The notes: generated by a model from the sequence alone, not told the origin. Positions 25,508 to 33,868 are shown, counted from the stretch's first letter. The stretch is DNA of 42,001 nucleotides from Puniceicoccaceae bacterium 5H (GCA_009772895.1 WOUP01000027.1:1-42001); one strand, 5' to 3'. Program-made: numbers and translations.

Positions 25508-26413
25508 CTACTGGGGCAGCTCCTCGTTGCGGACGTCGTCGGCGAGGGTGTGGCGCTGCCGGCGGGCGGCGAGCAGGCGTTCGCCGGTATAAAGGATCAG
25601 TCCCGCCCAGATGAGCCCGAACGCAACGGCCTTGTAGGGCGGGAAGGGCTCGTGGTAGCCGACGGTGGCGATGAGCATCGTGATGGTCGGCACCATGTAT
25701 TGGTAGAGCCCGAGACTCGTCAGGCTGACGCGCTTGGCCGCTCCGGCGTAGGCGAGCAGCGGCAGGGCCGTGATCACGCCGGTCGAGACGAGCCAAATCC
25801 AGACGCTGAGCGGGGCGTCGTTGAGCAGGCTGCCCCCTTGGGTGTAGCTGTAGATCAGCCCCGCCAGCGCGAAGGGGAAAACGGCCAGGACCTCGTGGCT
25901 GAGCGACGTGATGGGGCCGAGCGGCGTGCGGCGCTTCACCAGACTGTAAAAGCCCCAGGTAAAGGCGATGCCGAGCGAGGGCAGCGGCAGGGTGCCGGTG
26001 CGCGAGGCCATGACCGCCACCCCGGCCACCGCAAAGCCGACCGCCACCAGCTGCACTTTGGACAGGCGCTCTTTCTCGAAGATCCCGGCAAGGGCGATGC
26101 TGACCAGCGGGCTGAGGAAGTAGCCGAGGCTGGTGTCGAGGATGCGGTCGTTACTAATCGCCCAGACGTAGACCAGCCAGTTGGCCACCGCGAGCCAGCC
26201 GTCGATGCCGCAGACCAGCCAGCCGCGCGGGCTGCGCAGGCTGCCCCACAGCACGCCGAGCTTGCCGCGCAGTGCCACAATGGGCAGCAGAAAGGCCAGT
26301 GACCACACCACCCGGTGCCCCACCAGCTCCAGCGGTTCGCCCGGGGCGTAGCGCCAGTAGATCGGAGAACATGCCCACCAGAGGTAGGCCAGCAGTGCCA
26401 GGACCGTTCCCAT
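25508..26413 (-). CDS. RarD/EamA-family permease
   Basis: A 301-residue integral membrane protein of the drug/metabolite transporter superfamily with about ten hydrophobic segments in two EamA repeats. The N terminus GTVLALLAYLWWACSPIYWRYA and HRVVWSLAFLLPIV match the RarD subfamily, as do WAISNDRILDTSLGYFLSPL and LGLYQYMVPTITML. RarD proteins are named for chloramphenicol sensitivity; their natural substrate is unknown. The ATG at 26413 aligns with the family start; an in-frame ATG 39 bases upstream would lie within a terminator. Confidence 0.87.
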   Translation of the reverse strand: MGTVLALLAYLWWACSPIYWRYAPGEPLELVGHRVVWSLAFLLPIVALRGKLGVLWGSLRSPRGWLVCGIDGWLAVANWLVYVWAISNDRILDTSLGYFLSPLVSIALAGIFEKERLSKVQLVAVGFAVAGVAVMASRTGTLPLPSLGIAFTWGFYSLVKRRTPLGPITSLSHEVLAVFPFALAGLIYSYTQGGSLLNDAPLSVWIWLVSTGVITALPLLAYAGAAKRVSLTSLGLYQYMVPTITMLIATVGYHEPFPPYKAVAFGLIWAGLILYTGERLLAARRQRHTLADDVRNEELPQ

Positions 26414-26425
26414 CGTCAAACAAGC

Positions 26426-26454
26426 AAAAACCCCGCCTCCGGGTGGAGGCAAGG
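26426..26454 (-). terminator. terminator of the phosphofructokinase gene
   Basis: On the minus strand GCCTCC/GGAGGC (plus 26435-26440 and 26445-26450), extended by further G-C pairs, is followed by five T residues (A run 26426-26430). It separates the phosphofructokinase and RarD genes. Confidence 0.75.
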
Positions 26455-26486
26455 GTTGTGAAAGCTAAAAGACTCTGGCAATCAAC

Positions 26487-27752
26487 TTACTCCCAGCGGT
26501 GAGGGCGCAGATGCTTTTCGACCGGGATCTTGGCGAGGTGCACAAACGCCGGCAGGCCGTGCTCGTAGGGCACCTGGACTTCGCCCTGGATCAGCGGCGT
26601 GGCATACTTCACAAACTGGTAGCTCATGGAGATGCCGTCTTCGTTGATCCATTGGGGCGGCAGGTGTTTCACGCCATTGGCGACTTCCTCGAGATCGGTC
26701 AGGCCGGTTTCGCAGGAATAGTAATCGGTCTCGCCGCGCATGAGGGTCACCATCTTGTCGGTCACGCCGTCTAGGGCCGCTTCGACCGCCGCCTGGCCGG
26801 CCATGAAGGCCTCGTTGTTATCCGTCTGGCTGGCGTGGGTCGCGGCCGCACGCTGGGTGTGGCCGAGGCGGGAGCTGCGGGTCTTGACGCCGTCGATGTG
26901 GCCGTCGACCAGTTCCTTGAGGTAATCGCCGATACCGCCGAGCTGGCTGTGGCCAAAGTTATCCGTCGCGCCCGCGGCGGTGGTGATGTAATTGCCCTCG
27001 GCGTCCACCAGACCTTCGCCGACCACGACCATGCAGTAGCGCTGGCGCTTGAGCACATTGGTAACGTCGTCGAGGAACTTGTTGGGATCGAAGGCGACTT
27101 CGGGCAGCAGAATGATGTGCGGGGCGTCATGCGGGTGGTCGCGGCGCTTGGCGAGCGCGGAACCGGCCGCAACCCAGCCGGCGCTACGGCCCATGACTTC
27201 GACGACGTGCACCAGATCGTGGTCGGCCATGGCGTCGGCATCGCACGCGAGCTCCTTCACCGTGGTGGCGACGTGCTTGATAATGCTGCCGTAGCCGGGG
27301 GTGTGGTCGGTGCGCACCAGGTCGTTATCGACCGTCTTGGGGATGCCGATCACGCGCATTTCCCAGCCGCTGGCCTGCGCCATCTTGCTGATCTGGTTGG
27401 CGGTGTCCTGGCTGTCGTTGCCACCGATGTAGAAGAAATAGCGGATGTTGTGCGCGTGGAAGACTTCCAGAATGCGCTGGTAGTCAGCCTCGCGGCGCAG
27501 CTTGAAGCGGCAGGTGCCCAGCGCGCTGGCCGGCGTGTAGCGCAGCCCGCGGATGGCCTGCTGGGATTCTCCGGCCAGGTCGATCAGGTCTTCGTTCAGA
27601 ATGCCCTGGATGCCGTTGAGGCCGCCATAGACCTCTTCGATGCACTCGTGGTTCAGGGCTTCCGAGATAACGCCGGCGAGGGAGGCGTTGATTACCGCCG
27701 TGGGTCCGCCGCTTTGTGCGACCAAAATATTACCAGTCAATTCAGCTGCCAT
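26487..27752 (-). CDS. pfp: pyrophosphate-dependent 6-phosphofructokinase
   Basis: A 421-residue phosphofructokinase that interconverts fructose 6-phosphate and fructose 1,6-bisphosphate, using PPi in place of ATP. The catalytic PKTVDND (residues 138-144) carries the Lys typical of PPi-dependent forms. The phosphoryl-donor motif is GGNDS (110-114): the second variable position is Asp as in PPi enzymes (ATP enzymes have Gly), while the first Asp is replaced by Asn. The substrate motif VMGRSAGW is intact. A reversible PPi-PFK suits both glycolysis and gluconeogenesis. It has its own terminator and is divergent from an MDR dehydrogenase gene. Confidence 0.9.
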   Translation of the reverse strand: MAAELTGNILVAQSGGPTAVINASLAGVISEALNHECIEEVYGGLNGIQGILNEDLIDLAGESQQAIRGLRYTPASALGTCRFKLRREADYQRILEVFHAHNIRYFFYIGGNDSQDTANQISKMAQASGWEMRVIGIPKTVDNDLVRTDHTPGYGSIIKHVATTVKELACDADAMADHDLVHVVEVMGRSAGWVAAGSALAKRRDHPHDAPHIILLPEVAFDPNKFLDDVTNVLKRQRYCMVVVGEGLVDAEGNYITTAAGATDNFGHSQLGGIGDYLKELVDGHIDGVKTRSSRLGHTQRAAATHASQTDNNEAFMAGQAAVEAALDGVTDKMVTLMRGETDYYSCETGLTDLEEVANGVKHLPPQWINEDGISMSYQFVKYATPLIQGEVQVPYEHGLPAFVHLAKIPVEKHLRPHRWE

Positions 27753-27894
27753 GGGTTAAGGACTATCTGGCTCCCCAGCCGATTTGCAAGGCAGCGCTGC
27801 GCTCAGACCGAGAAAAGCGACGTGAACCGGGGCAAGTGCCGGGCGAGCGTCCGATAGATTTGTCGCGACGCCCTGGGTGGTACATGCTGTGGGC

Positions 27895-28920
27895 ATGAAA
27901 GCCGTCGCGCTCACGCACTACCTTCCGATCGACAACCCGCGCTCGCTCTTCGATACCGAGCTGCCGGAGCCGCCTGCCCCGACCGGGCACGACCTGCTCG
28001 TGCAGGTGAAGGCCATCGCCGTGAACCCGGTGGACACCAAGGTGCGCGCCCCCAAGGACAAGGTGGAGAACGCGCCGAAGGTCCTCGGCTGGGATGCCGC
28101 CGGCGTCGTGCAGGCCGTCGGGCCGGATGTCACCGCATTTGCGCCGGGGGACGAGGTCTTCTATGCGGGCGACATCACCCGCCCGGGCACCAACGCCGAG
28201 CTGCAGTTGGTCGACGCCCGCATCGTGGGCCGCAAGCCCAGGAACCTTTCGTTCGCTCAGGCCGCCGCCTTTCCGCTGGTCACCATCACCGCGTGGGAGG
28301 CCTTCTTTCACCACCTGGCTCTGCAGCCCGACGGCTCCGGCGGCCAAAGCGGCTCCATCCTCATCATCGGGGGCGCTGGCGGCGTCGGCTCGATCGGCAT
28401 CCAGCTGGCCAAGCGTGCCGGGTTGACCGTGCTGGCGACCGCATCCCGAGAAGAGACGCAAAGCTGGGTACGCGAATTGGGCGCGGATCACGTGATCCAT
28501 CACCACGAACCCATCGAGCCGCAACTGAAGGCGGCCGGACACGAGCAGGTGGACTACATCGCCAACTTTCACGACACCGACCGCTACTGGCAGCTGATGG
28601 CCGACGTGATTCGGCCGCTGGGCAAGATCGTCTCCATCGTCGAAAACAGCGCGCCGGTCGAAATTGGGCTGCTCAAGGCCAAGAGCGTCTCCTTCCACTG
28701 GGAGTTCATGTTTACCCGCGCGATGTTCCGTACCCCGGACATGGGCGAACAGGGCAAGCTGCTGGACGCGGCGGCCGACCTGATCGAGAAGGGTCAGCTG
28801 AAGCGCCTCGACCGCCAGACCTACCAGCCGATCAACGCCGAAAACCTGCGCGCCGCCCATGCCTTGCTCGAAAGCGGCCGCTCCATTGGTAAGATCACGC
28901 TCGAAGGCTGGCCCGCCTAG
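27895..28920 (+). CDS. zinc-less MDR-family alcohol dehydrogenase/quinone oxidoreductase
   Basis: A 341-residue medium-chain dehydrogenase/reductase. The GroES-like N-terminal part has VKAIAVNPVDTKVR and VLGWDAAGVVQAVG; the Rossmann domain has IIGGAGGVGSIGIQLAK near residue 160. The Cys and His ligands of catalytic zinc are not evident: the first-ligand position reads NPVD. So it is probably a quinone or enal reductase of the adh family-1 (YogA-like) type. The ATG at 27895 gives the usual N terminus; an upstream in-frame ATG adds six residues. No partner genes suggest a substrate. Confidence 0.87.
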   Translation: MKAVALTHYLPIDNPRSLFDTELPEPPAPTGHDLLVQVKAIAVNPVDTKVRAPKDKVENAPKVLGWDAAGVVQAVGPDVTAFAPGDEVFYAGDITRPGTNAELQLVDARIVGRKPRNLSFAQAAAFPLVTITAWEAFFHHLALQPDGSGGQSGSILIIGGAGGVGSIGIQLAKRAGLTVLATASREETQSWVRELGADHVIHHHEPIEPQLKAAGHEQVDYIANFHDTDRYWQLMADVIRPLGKIVSIVENSAPVEIGLLKAKSVSFHWEFMFTRAMFRTPDMGEQGKLLDAAADLIEKGQLKRLDRQTYQPINAENLRAAHALLESGRSIGKITLEGWPA

Positions 28921-29198
28921 AACGTTACGTCCAACACGGTAGAGGCATGGCGGGTGGATTTGGGGCGATCGCCCTAAACGCCAAAGTTACTCACAATCTG
29001 AGGGCTTACGTGGCAATAACTTCAATGGACACGGGCTGAATGAGCCCCTCGTCCAAGCGATTTTGATGCGACGGCAGCTGCGCATCTCTCCGCCGGTGCG
29101 CGCGGATTCGCTGAGATAGCGGCTTGAGCCGAACCGACCGGAAGCATTGCCTACGCATGATCATCTGTTGCGAATGGATGGTTACGCCATCCCCCAAT

Positions 29199-29233
29199 GT
29201 GAATATCTTCGTGAATAACCTGGGGATATTCAC
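29199..29233. repeat. triple GTGAATA motif with inverted copy in gene-free region
   Basis: GTGAATATC at 29199-29207 is inverted at 29225-29233 (GATATTCAC), with a third partial copy GTGAATA at 29211-29217. The surrounding 28921-29323 has no convincing gene. It also contains the palindrome GGGCGATCGCCC near 28964. The cluster resembles a repressor binding array, but neither flanking gene starts here. Confidence 0.4.
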
Positions 29234-29323
29234 GCGAGTGGAGCTGAACGCAGTGCACAGGCCAGCTCAGCCCAGATGGGGCAATGCCTGCAAGATGAGC
29301 GTCAAAGGAAGGGCTCTAGACAC

Positions 29324-29355
29324 AAAAAAGACGACAGGAAACGCTCCTGCCGTCT
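29324..29355 (-). terminator. terminator downstream of yebC-sseB-like operon
   Basis: On the minus strand AGACGGCAGGA pairs with TCCTGTCGTCT (one G-T wobble) and is followed by T residues (plus A run 29324-29329), 29 bases past the stop codon. Confidence 0.87.
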
Positions 29356-29384
29356 GGCGAAAAAGATGTAGCGGAGGGTGCGGG

Positions 29385-30245
29385 TTATTCCGCCGCTTCG
29401 GCGGTCTCGGCGGCCTCGATCTTTTCGCCGCCCTTGCCCTTGGTGTAGATGGGGGTGGCGGTTTCGAAGACCTCGTCGACCTGCTCCTGCTGGCCGAGGC
29501 GGTAGAAGTCGACCGGCGGCTTGACCGCGGACTTCGGGTTTTCGAAGACCTTGGCGGCCGCCTGGCAGATCTTGTCCCAGGCACCCTTGGCTTCGACGGC
29601 GACGATCGTCACGCGGCGCTCGCTGTCCGGGAAGGTCAACTCGGCGAGGAAGGCGCGATCGACCTTGGGCTGGCGGCGGAAGAAGCCGCGCAGGTCTTCG
29701 GCCAACGGGCCGTGCTCACCCTGGTCGTCCACCGGCTCGAGCTTGAGGACCGGCGGGATCTCGTTGCGCAGGGCGCGGGTCAGCCACACGTCTTGCAGCA
29801 GGTTGTTGATTTCATCCTGCTTGAAGATCTTGCCGACCGGGAGGGACGGGTTGAGGAAGATGTCGACGTCGCGGCACATGCGGAACAGGTCGATGCCGCG
29901 GATGGCCAGGAACGGGGTCTTGGCACCGTGGGCCTGCTGCAGGCAGGTCGGCGAGGAGAAGACGGCGAGGTAGCGCTCACCCTTGTAGCCCACGGAGGGG
30001 ATGTGCAGGGTGCTGTTGCCCTTCAGGCGGCCCTTTTCGTCAAATTCGAGGTCTTCGTTGTCCTTGTTCTGGAAGAAGAGCTGGCTGCTGAGCAGGGCGG
30101 AGAAAAAGGCGCGGGCGTCGGCCTTGCCTTTGGCGGCCTTCCAGAGCTGCTGCTCCAGGGTGTTGGACGGTTGGAAAGGCACTTGGTTGCGCGGCATTTG
30201 CTTGGCCGGTGCCGGACGAGCGGGAGATTGGGGACTGTTAGCCAT
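29385..30245 (-). CDS. SseB-family protein
   Basis: A 286-residue protein resembling SseB (enhanced serine sensitivity) family members, with an N-terminal SseB domain and an SseB_C-like second half. Support: NTLEQQLWKAAKGKADARAFF, then GERYLAVFSSPTCLQQ and FLAIRGIDLFRMC followed by DIFLNPSLPVGKIFKQDEINNLL, the pattern of family members with a conserved NP and hydrophobic strands. The first 25 residues are Pro/Ala-rich and likely disordered, and the C-terminal 15 are Glu/Ala-rich. Function of SseB proteins is poorly known. It follows yebC by eight bases and is probably co-transcribed with it. Confidence 0.65.
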   Translation of the reverse strand: MANSPQSPARPAPAKQMPRNQVPFQPSNTLEQQLWKAAKGKADARAFFSALLSSQLFFQNKDNEDLEFDEKGRLKGNSTLHIPSVGYKGERYLAVFSSPTCLQQAHGAKTPFLAIRGIDLFRMCRDVDIFLNPSLPVGKIFKQDEINNLLQDVWLTRALRNEIPPVLKLEPVDDQGEHGPLAEDLRGFFRRQPKVDRAFLAELTFPDSERRVTIVAVEAKGAWDKICQAAAKVFENPKSAVKPPVDFYRLGQQEQVDEVFETATPIYTKGKGGEKIEAAETAEAAE

Positions 30246-30253
30246 GGGAGGAA

Positions 30254-31003
30254 TTAGGCGTCTTGTTCTACGAGTTCAGGTGCGATTTCAGAGTTGTCGT
30301 AAACGTTTTGGACGTCGTCGAGATCGTCCAGAGAGTCGATCAAACGCAGCAGCTTCGCTGCGGTATCCTTATCCGTTATCGGCACAAGATTGAGCGGTAT
30401 ATAGGCTAATTCTGCACTATCGGGCTCAATTTTGGCGGATTCGAGGGCCGAAGCGACGTTCATGAACTCAGCCACGGGCGTGCGGACCTCGAAGTGGTCG
30501 CCATTGTCGATGATGTCTTCGGCCCCGGCTTCGAGCGCGATTTCCATCAGCTGCTCTTCGCTGGTCTTCTCGCTCTCGATGAGGAACTGACCCATGCGGC
30601 TGAAGAACGCAGCGGTGGAGCCCGGGCCGCCAAGGTTACCCCCGTGCTTGGTAAAGGTGGCGCGTACTTCGCTGGCGGCGCGGTTCTTGTTGTCGGTCGT
30701 CACTTCGACCAACACGCCGATACCGCCCGGGGCGAAGCCCTCGTAAAGGATCTCGAAATACTCGACGCCCGGCAGCTCGCCCGTGCCCTTCTTGATCGCG
30801 CGGTCGATATTGTCCGCCGGCATGTTGGACGCCTTGGCCTTGTTGATGACCTGGCGCAGGCGGGGGTTGAATTCCGGGTCACCACCGCCGGCCCGGGCCG
30901 ACATGGTGAGTTCCTTGGCGATCGCGCTGAAAATCTTGCCGCGCTTGGCGTCAACCGCGGCCTTGTGACGCTTGGTGTTCGCCCATTTGCTGTGTCCGGC
31001 CAT
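30254..31003 (-). CDS. yebC: YebC/PmpR-family regulator
   Basis: A 249-residue YebC/TACO1-family protein. It opens with the invariant MAGHSKWANTKRHKAAVDAKRGKIF, followed by ARAGGGDPEFNPRLRQVINKAKASNMPADNI and YEGFAPGGIGVLVE. The family was annotated as DNA-binding regulators; more recent work links it to ribosomes and translation of difficult sequences. Here it is not next to ruvC, its common neighbour, but heads a two-gene unit with the SseB-like gene and is divergent from an ECF sigma gene. Confidence 0.95.
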   Translation of the reverse strand: MAGHSKWANTKRHKAAVDAKRGKIFSAIAKELTMSARAGGGDPEFNPRLRQVINKAKASNMPADNIDRAIKKGTGELPGVEYFEILYEGFAPGGIGVLVEVTTDNKNRAASEVRATFTKHGGNLGGPGSTAAFFSRMGQFLIESEKTSEEQLMEIALEAGAEDIIDNGDHFEVRTPVAEFMNVASALESAKIEPDSAELAYIPLNLVPITDKDTAAKLLRLIDSLDDLDDVQNVYDNSEIAPELVEQDA

Positions 31004-31128
31004 GTAAAACTGTCTCTCGGGTTATTAGGGTAGAACGTAAAAGCACTAAACTGCGGGTTTGTCGCCCCTGAAGCAACCGGAAAAAGTGCAGGCCGCCCCT
31101 CGGACGCTCGCCCTTTTTGCAGAAAAGT

Positions 31129-31154
31129 GTAACAATCTGCGCCTCTGCTTCGTC
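31129..31154 (+). promoter_or_regulatory. candidate ECF-type promoter of sigma gene
   Basis: GTAAC at 31129-31133 and CGTC at 31151-31154 have 17 bases between them, resembling the AAC / CGTC pattern of many ECF sigma-dependent promoters. Its place 13 bases before the sigma start codon suggests autoregulation. Confidence 0.35.
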
Positions 31155-31167
31155 ATCTCCTGTGAAC

Positions 31168-31734
31168 ATGCCGAAGACGCTTCAGTTCAAAGCCCTCTGC
31201 CACCTCTACAGCGACGATGTCTACCGCTATGCGCGGCACCTGCTGGGGAGCGCCGCCGATGCCGAAGACGCGGCGCAGGAGGTTTTGCTGAAGCTCTGGC
31301 ACCACGGGGCCGCCGTGAACCCGTTCAAGGCCCGCTCCTGGTTGATGCAGACGACCCGCAACCACTGCCTCGACCAGCTGCGCCGTCGCCAGCGGCACCA
31401 CCACGAACCTTTACCCGAAAGCGACTTCGACCACGACAACGCCCGCGCCCCCGAGCCCGACCCGCTGGAGAGCACCGAACTCGCCGACCTGCGCAACGAG
31501 CTCGACCGGGCGCTGCAACAGCTGCCCGAAACCCAACGCAGTATCTTCGTCCTCATCGAAATCAACGGCCTGCGCTACCGCGAAGTGGCCACCACTCTCG
31601 ACTTGCCGCTGAACACCGTCAAAGTCTACCTGCGCCGCGCCCGGGAAGCCCTGCAAGGGCACCTGAGCCGTCACCGTCCCTCACCTTCCAACCCTTCGAA
31701 CCATGAATCGGCCTCTGAAAAAGCTCACGCGTGA
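31168..31734 (+). CDS. ECF-type RNA polymerase sigma factor
   Basis: A 188-residue group IV sigma factor. Region 2 is visible as DDVYRYARHLLGSAADAEDAAQEVLLKLWHH; the W in SWLMQTTRNHCLDQLRRR marks regions 2.3-2.4. Region 4 is LPETQRSIFVLIEINGLRYREVATTLDLPLNTVKVYLRRAREAL. The ATG at 31168 is preferred to an upstream in-frame start. Its end overlaps the next gene by 32 bases, typical of a sigma/anti-sigma pair. A candidate self-dependent promoter lies just upstream. The C-terminal 20 residues are Ser/Pro-rich. Confidence 0.92.
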   Translation: MPKTLQFKALCHLYSDDVYRYARHLLGSAADAEDAAQEVLLKLWHHGAAVNPFKARSWLMQTTRNHCLDQLRRRQRHHHEPLPESDFDHDNARAPEPDPLESTELADLRNELDRALQQLPETQRSIFVLIEINGLRYREVATTLDLPLNTVKVYLRRAREALQGHLSRHRPSPSNPSNHESASEKAHA

Positions 31735-32152
31735 GTTGCGGCGGGAAAAATGCCCGCCCCACGTGCTCGACCGCGTCTTCGAGCAAGTCGACGAAGCGCC
31801 GCGGCACCGCCGCACGCCGCTCTGGATGGTTCTGAGCCCCGTGGCCGCCTGCGCCGCCCTCGCCCTTGCGGTGTTGCTCTGGCCCGAAGGCAAGCCAGCT
31901 TCCGGTCTCGACCGGGTGCCGGAGCTGGTGGTGACTCCCGATTCGCGGCTGAACGATCGCCAACTGGCGGCCGAAACCGAGGCCTCGATCGTGCTCGTGA
32001 GTCACATCCTGCGCGAAAACGGGCGACAAGGCGGGCAACAGGTGCTCGACGCCGCCCTGCCCTCCCTCCAGTCGAGCCTGGAGAGCCTGCAAACTTTACA
32101 GGGAATTCTGAAGACCGAACCCTCCAACCAAACGCAACAAAATGAAACGTAA
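31703..32152 (+). CDS. putative single-pass anti-sigma factor
   Basis: A 149-residue protein with a cytoplasmic N-terminal part of about 40 residues (basic, with KCPPHVLDRVFEQV), one membrane segment at about 41-61 (LWMVLSPVAACAALALAVLLW), and an extracytoplasmic helical Gln-rich C-terminal part. The layout is that of ECF anti-sigma factors, and it overlaps both the sigma gene (32 bases) and the next gene (11 bases). There is no zinc-binding anti-sigma HxxxCxxC motif, so this rests on topology and position. Confidence 0.65.
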   Translation: MNRPLKKLTRELRREKCPPHVLDRVFEQVDEAPRHRRTPLWMVLSPVAACAALALAVLLWPEGKPASGLDRVPELVVTPDSRLNDRQLAAETEASIVLVSHILRENGRQGGQQVLDAALPSLQSSLESLQTLQGILKTEPSNQTQQNET

Positions 32153-32780
32153 TTATCTGCTGCTCGCACTCATGCTCTTCGCCGCCTTGCCGCTCTTCGG
32201 CCAGGCGAATGCCAAGACCACGGCCGATCCCGCCTACATCGATGTCGATCAGGTGATCAGCCTCGACGCCATCCAGCCCGAAGTGAACATCAACCTCCCG
32301 CGCTTCCTCTTGCTCAACGCGACCAAGGACCTCGCAGACCAGAATGAGGAGATCGCCAGCATCGTGCAGGAAGTCAAGCACCTGCGCCTGTTGGTCTTCC
32401 AGCCGAAGGAAGGCGAACGCGAGAACATCCTCTCCGCCGCCCAGCAGCTGCGTCAGCGCCTCGACACCGAGTGGACGCCCATCCTCTCCGTGCCGGAAGA
32501 AGGCGTCGGCTTTTACGCCAAAAGCGACGAAAGCGGAGAGCAAATGGCCGGACTGGCCGCACTCATCACGCCCAAGAACGGCGACCAGATGGTGTTCATG
32601 AACCTCGTCGGCAACGTGCCGCTGAACAAGGTGATCAAGCTCGCCTCCAACATGGACGACCCGGAGATCCAGGAGCTGCTCGCCAACGTGCAGGGTAGCT
32701 TTGGCGGCGGCAACGGCACGGGCGCCGCGCCGCAAGCCCCCAAGGCTCCCGAAGCGCCCGCCGCCCCCGACGCCGAGTAA
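32142..32780 (+). CDS. exported DUF4252-like protein
   Basis: A 212-residue protein with a signal peptide (residues 1-24, ending ANA). The middle has the DUF4252 style: EVNINLPRFLLLNATK, then EVKHLRLLVFQPKEGE, and GLAALITPKNGDQMVFMNLVGNVPLNKVIKLA. The last 25 residues are Gly/Ala/Pro-rich. DUF4252 proteins are mostly known from Bacteroidota next to ECF sigma/anti-sigma genes; their role is unknown. It is translationally coupled to the putative anti-sigma gene and may be a signal-sensing partner or a product of the regulon. Confidence 0.62.
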   Translation: MKRNYLLLALMLFAALPLFGQANAKTTADPAYIDVDQVISLDAIQPEVNINLPRFLLLNATKDLADQNEEIASIVQEVKHLRLLVFQPKEGERENILSAAQQLRQRLDTEWTPILSVPEEGVGFYAKSDESGEQMAGLAALITPKNGDQMVFMNLVGNVPLNKVIKLASNMDDPEIQELLANVQGSFGGGNGTGAAPQAPKAPEAPAAPDAE

Positions 32781-32846
32781 CCGAGCTTTGCTTTATTGGG
32801 GTATAGTTACAGCGTTAGTGCGCGTATCCTGACGAGGGTCGCGCTG

Positions 32847-32875
32847 ACCAGGCCGCGCTAGCACGGCCTGGTTTC
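32847..32875 (+). terminator. probable terminator of sigma operon
   Basis: Perfect 9-bp stem ACCAGGCCG (32847-32855) and CGGCCTGGT (32864-32872), followed by TT only, so it is weak by the T-run criterion. It lies 67 bases after the DUF4252 stop. Confidence 0.55.
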
Positions 32876-33020
32876 GGCGTTTACCGACCGCCTCCTTCAC
32901 GTTGTTGCGTTTGGTTCGGAGGAGCGTTCGGCGGATAAAAAACCCTTAGTCGTTAAGTAGCACTTGCCTGCGCACGTAGTTGCGCTTATCAACCGGGGCG
33001 AACTCAACCCCCGTTTTTTC

Positions 33021-33722
33021 ATGTTATACGACATCTCCTGGTGCTACGACGAATTCAAGCAGATCGGTAAAGACTACGGTAGCGCGGAGGAGGTAGATGT
33101 CTATGACTCCAGCCACGCGGACTTCCGCGACATCCGGGCGGAGGCCGAGTCCGTCCTGGATCGCCTGGAGCTGCAGCCGGAGGATGTGGTGATCGATTTC
33201 GGCGCGGGAACGGGCACATTTGCCATCGCCGCCGCCAACCGGTGTGCCGAGGTGTACGCGATCGACGTCTCGCGCACGATGCTCGACCACGCCCGGGAGA
33301 AAGCCGTCGAGGCGGGTGCGGCCAACATCACGTTTGTCCATCGCGGCTTTCTGACCTATGAACACGCCGGGCCTCCGGCGGCGGCCATCGCCACGACTTT
33401 TGCCCTGCACCACCTGCCGGACTTCTGGAAGGGCATCGCCCTCCAGCGCCTGCACGCCATGCTCAAGCCCGGCGGCAAGCTCTACCTGCACGACGTAGTG
33501 CTGCCGGAGCAGCGCCCGTTGGAGCAGATCGCGTCGTTCGTCCAGGAGCAGGCGGCAGCGGGAGGTGATTTTCTGCGCGACGACGCCGAAGGCCACTTCC
33601 GCGACGAATTCTCCACCTACGACTGGATCATGGAGGGCCTGCTCGAGCGCGCGGGGTTCAGGGTCGAAGCGGTGGATTACCGCGGTGGCGTCATGGGCAC
33701 CTATTGGTGCGTGAGGCGGTAA
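33021..33722 (+). CDS. class I SAM-dependent methyltransferase
   Basis: A 233-residue methyltransferase with a Rossmann-like fold. Motif I is VVIDFGAGTGTFAIAAA near residues 57-71; the acidic end of strand 2 is VYAIDVSRTML; post-motif II is TTFALHHLPDF and motif III LKPGGKLYLHDVVL. The substrate cannot be named; UbiE- and small-molecule-type enzymes share this pattern. The ATG at 33021 is used; an upstream TTG at 32964 would add a poorly conserved 19 residues. It stands alone, followed by a repeat-rich region. Confidence 0.85.
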   Translation: MLYDISWCYDEFKQIGKDYGSAEEVDVYDSSHADFRDIRAEAESVLDRLELQPEDVVIDFGAGTGTFAIAAANRCAEVYAIDVSRTMLDHAREKAVEAGAANITFVHRGFLTYEHAGPPAAAIATTFALHHLPDFWKGIALQRLHAMLKPGGKLYLHDVVLPEQRPLEQIASFVQEQAAAGGDFLRDDAEGHFRDEFSTYDWIMEGLLERAGFRVEAVDYRGGVMGTYWCVRR

Positions 33723-33764
33723 CGCGGGGCGGGCCATCGGCTTCTCTGCGGATGAGCCGGGTTT

Positions 33765-33784
33765 ATGGCATCCCTTCAGGATGC
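33765..33784. repeat. GCATCCC/GGATGC palindromic repeat, copy 2
   Basis: Identical over 20 bases to 2349-2368, more than 31 kb away. Here the core palindrome is followed at 33804-33841 by a CCGGTGGT/ACCACCGG stem, as a composite unit. The gene-free stretch 33723-34297 holds this, copy 3 and a fourth stem at 34161-34211; I see no convincing gene there. Confidence 0.78.
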
Positions 33785-33803
33785 AGGTTTCGTCCTGCGA
33801 GGT

Positions 33804-33841
33804 CCGGTGGTGTCGGTCGCTGACGCTCCCTCAACCACCGG
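33804..33841. repeat. CCGGTGGT stem associated with repeat copies
   Basis: CCGGTGGT (33804-33811) and ACCACCGG (33834-33841) enclose a 22-base loop. The same 8-mer arm occurs beside repeat copy 1 (2388-2395) and in the palindrome at 34175-34211. Confidence 0.65.
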
Positions 33842-33848
33842 CTACGTT

Positions 33849-33868
33849 ATGGCATCCCTCCGGGATGC
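33849..33868. repeat. GCATCCC/GGATGC palindromic repeat, copy 3
   Basis: ATGGCATCCCTCCGGGATGC differs from copies 1 and 2 at two loop positions and folds into a perfect GCATCCC/GGGATGC hairpin. It is 64 bases from copy 2, in the same direction. Confidence 0.75.

Noticed and set aside
29006-29233. 75-residue minus-strand frame after the MDR gene
   Set aside because: Basic, low-similarity sequence without recognisable motif; its 5' end lies in an inverted repeat cluster. A decayed gene cannot be excluded.
33804-33841. Terminator of the methyltransferase gene
   Set aside because: The stem lacks a T run, has a long loop, and recurs elsewhere as part of the dispersed repeat.
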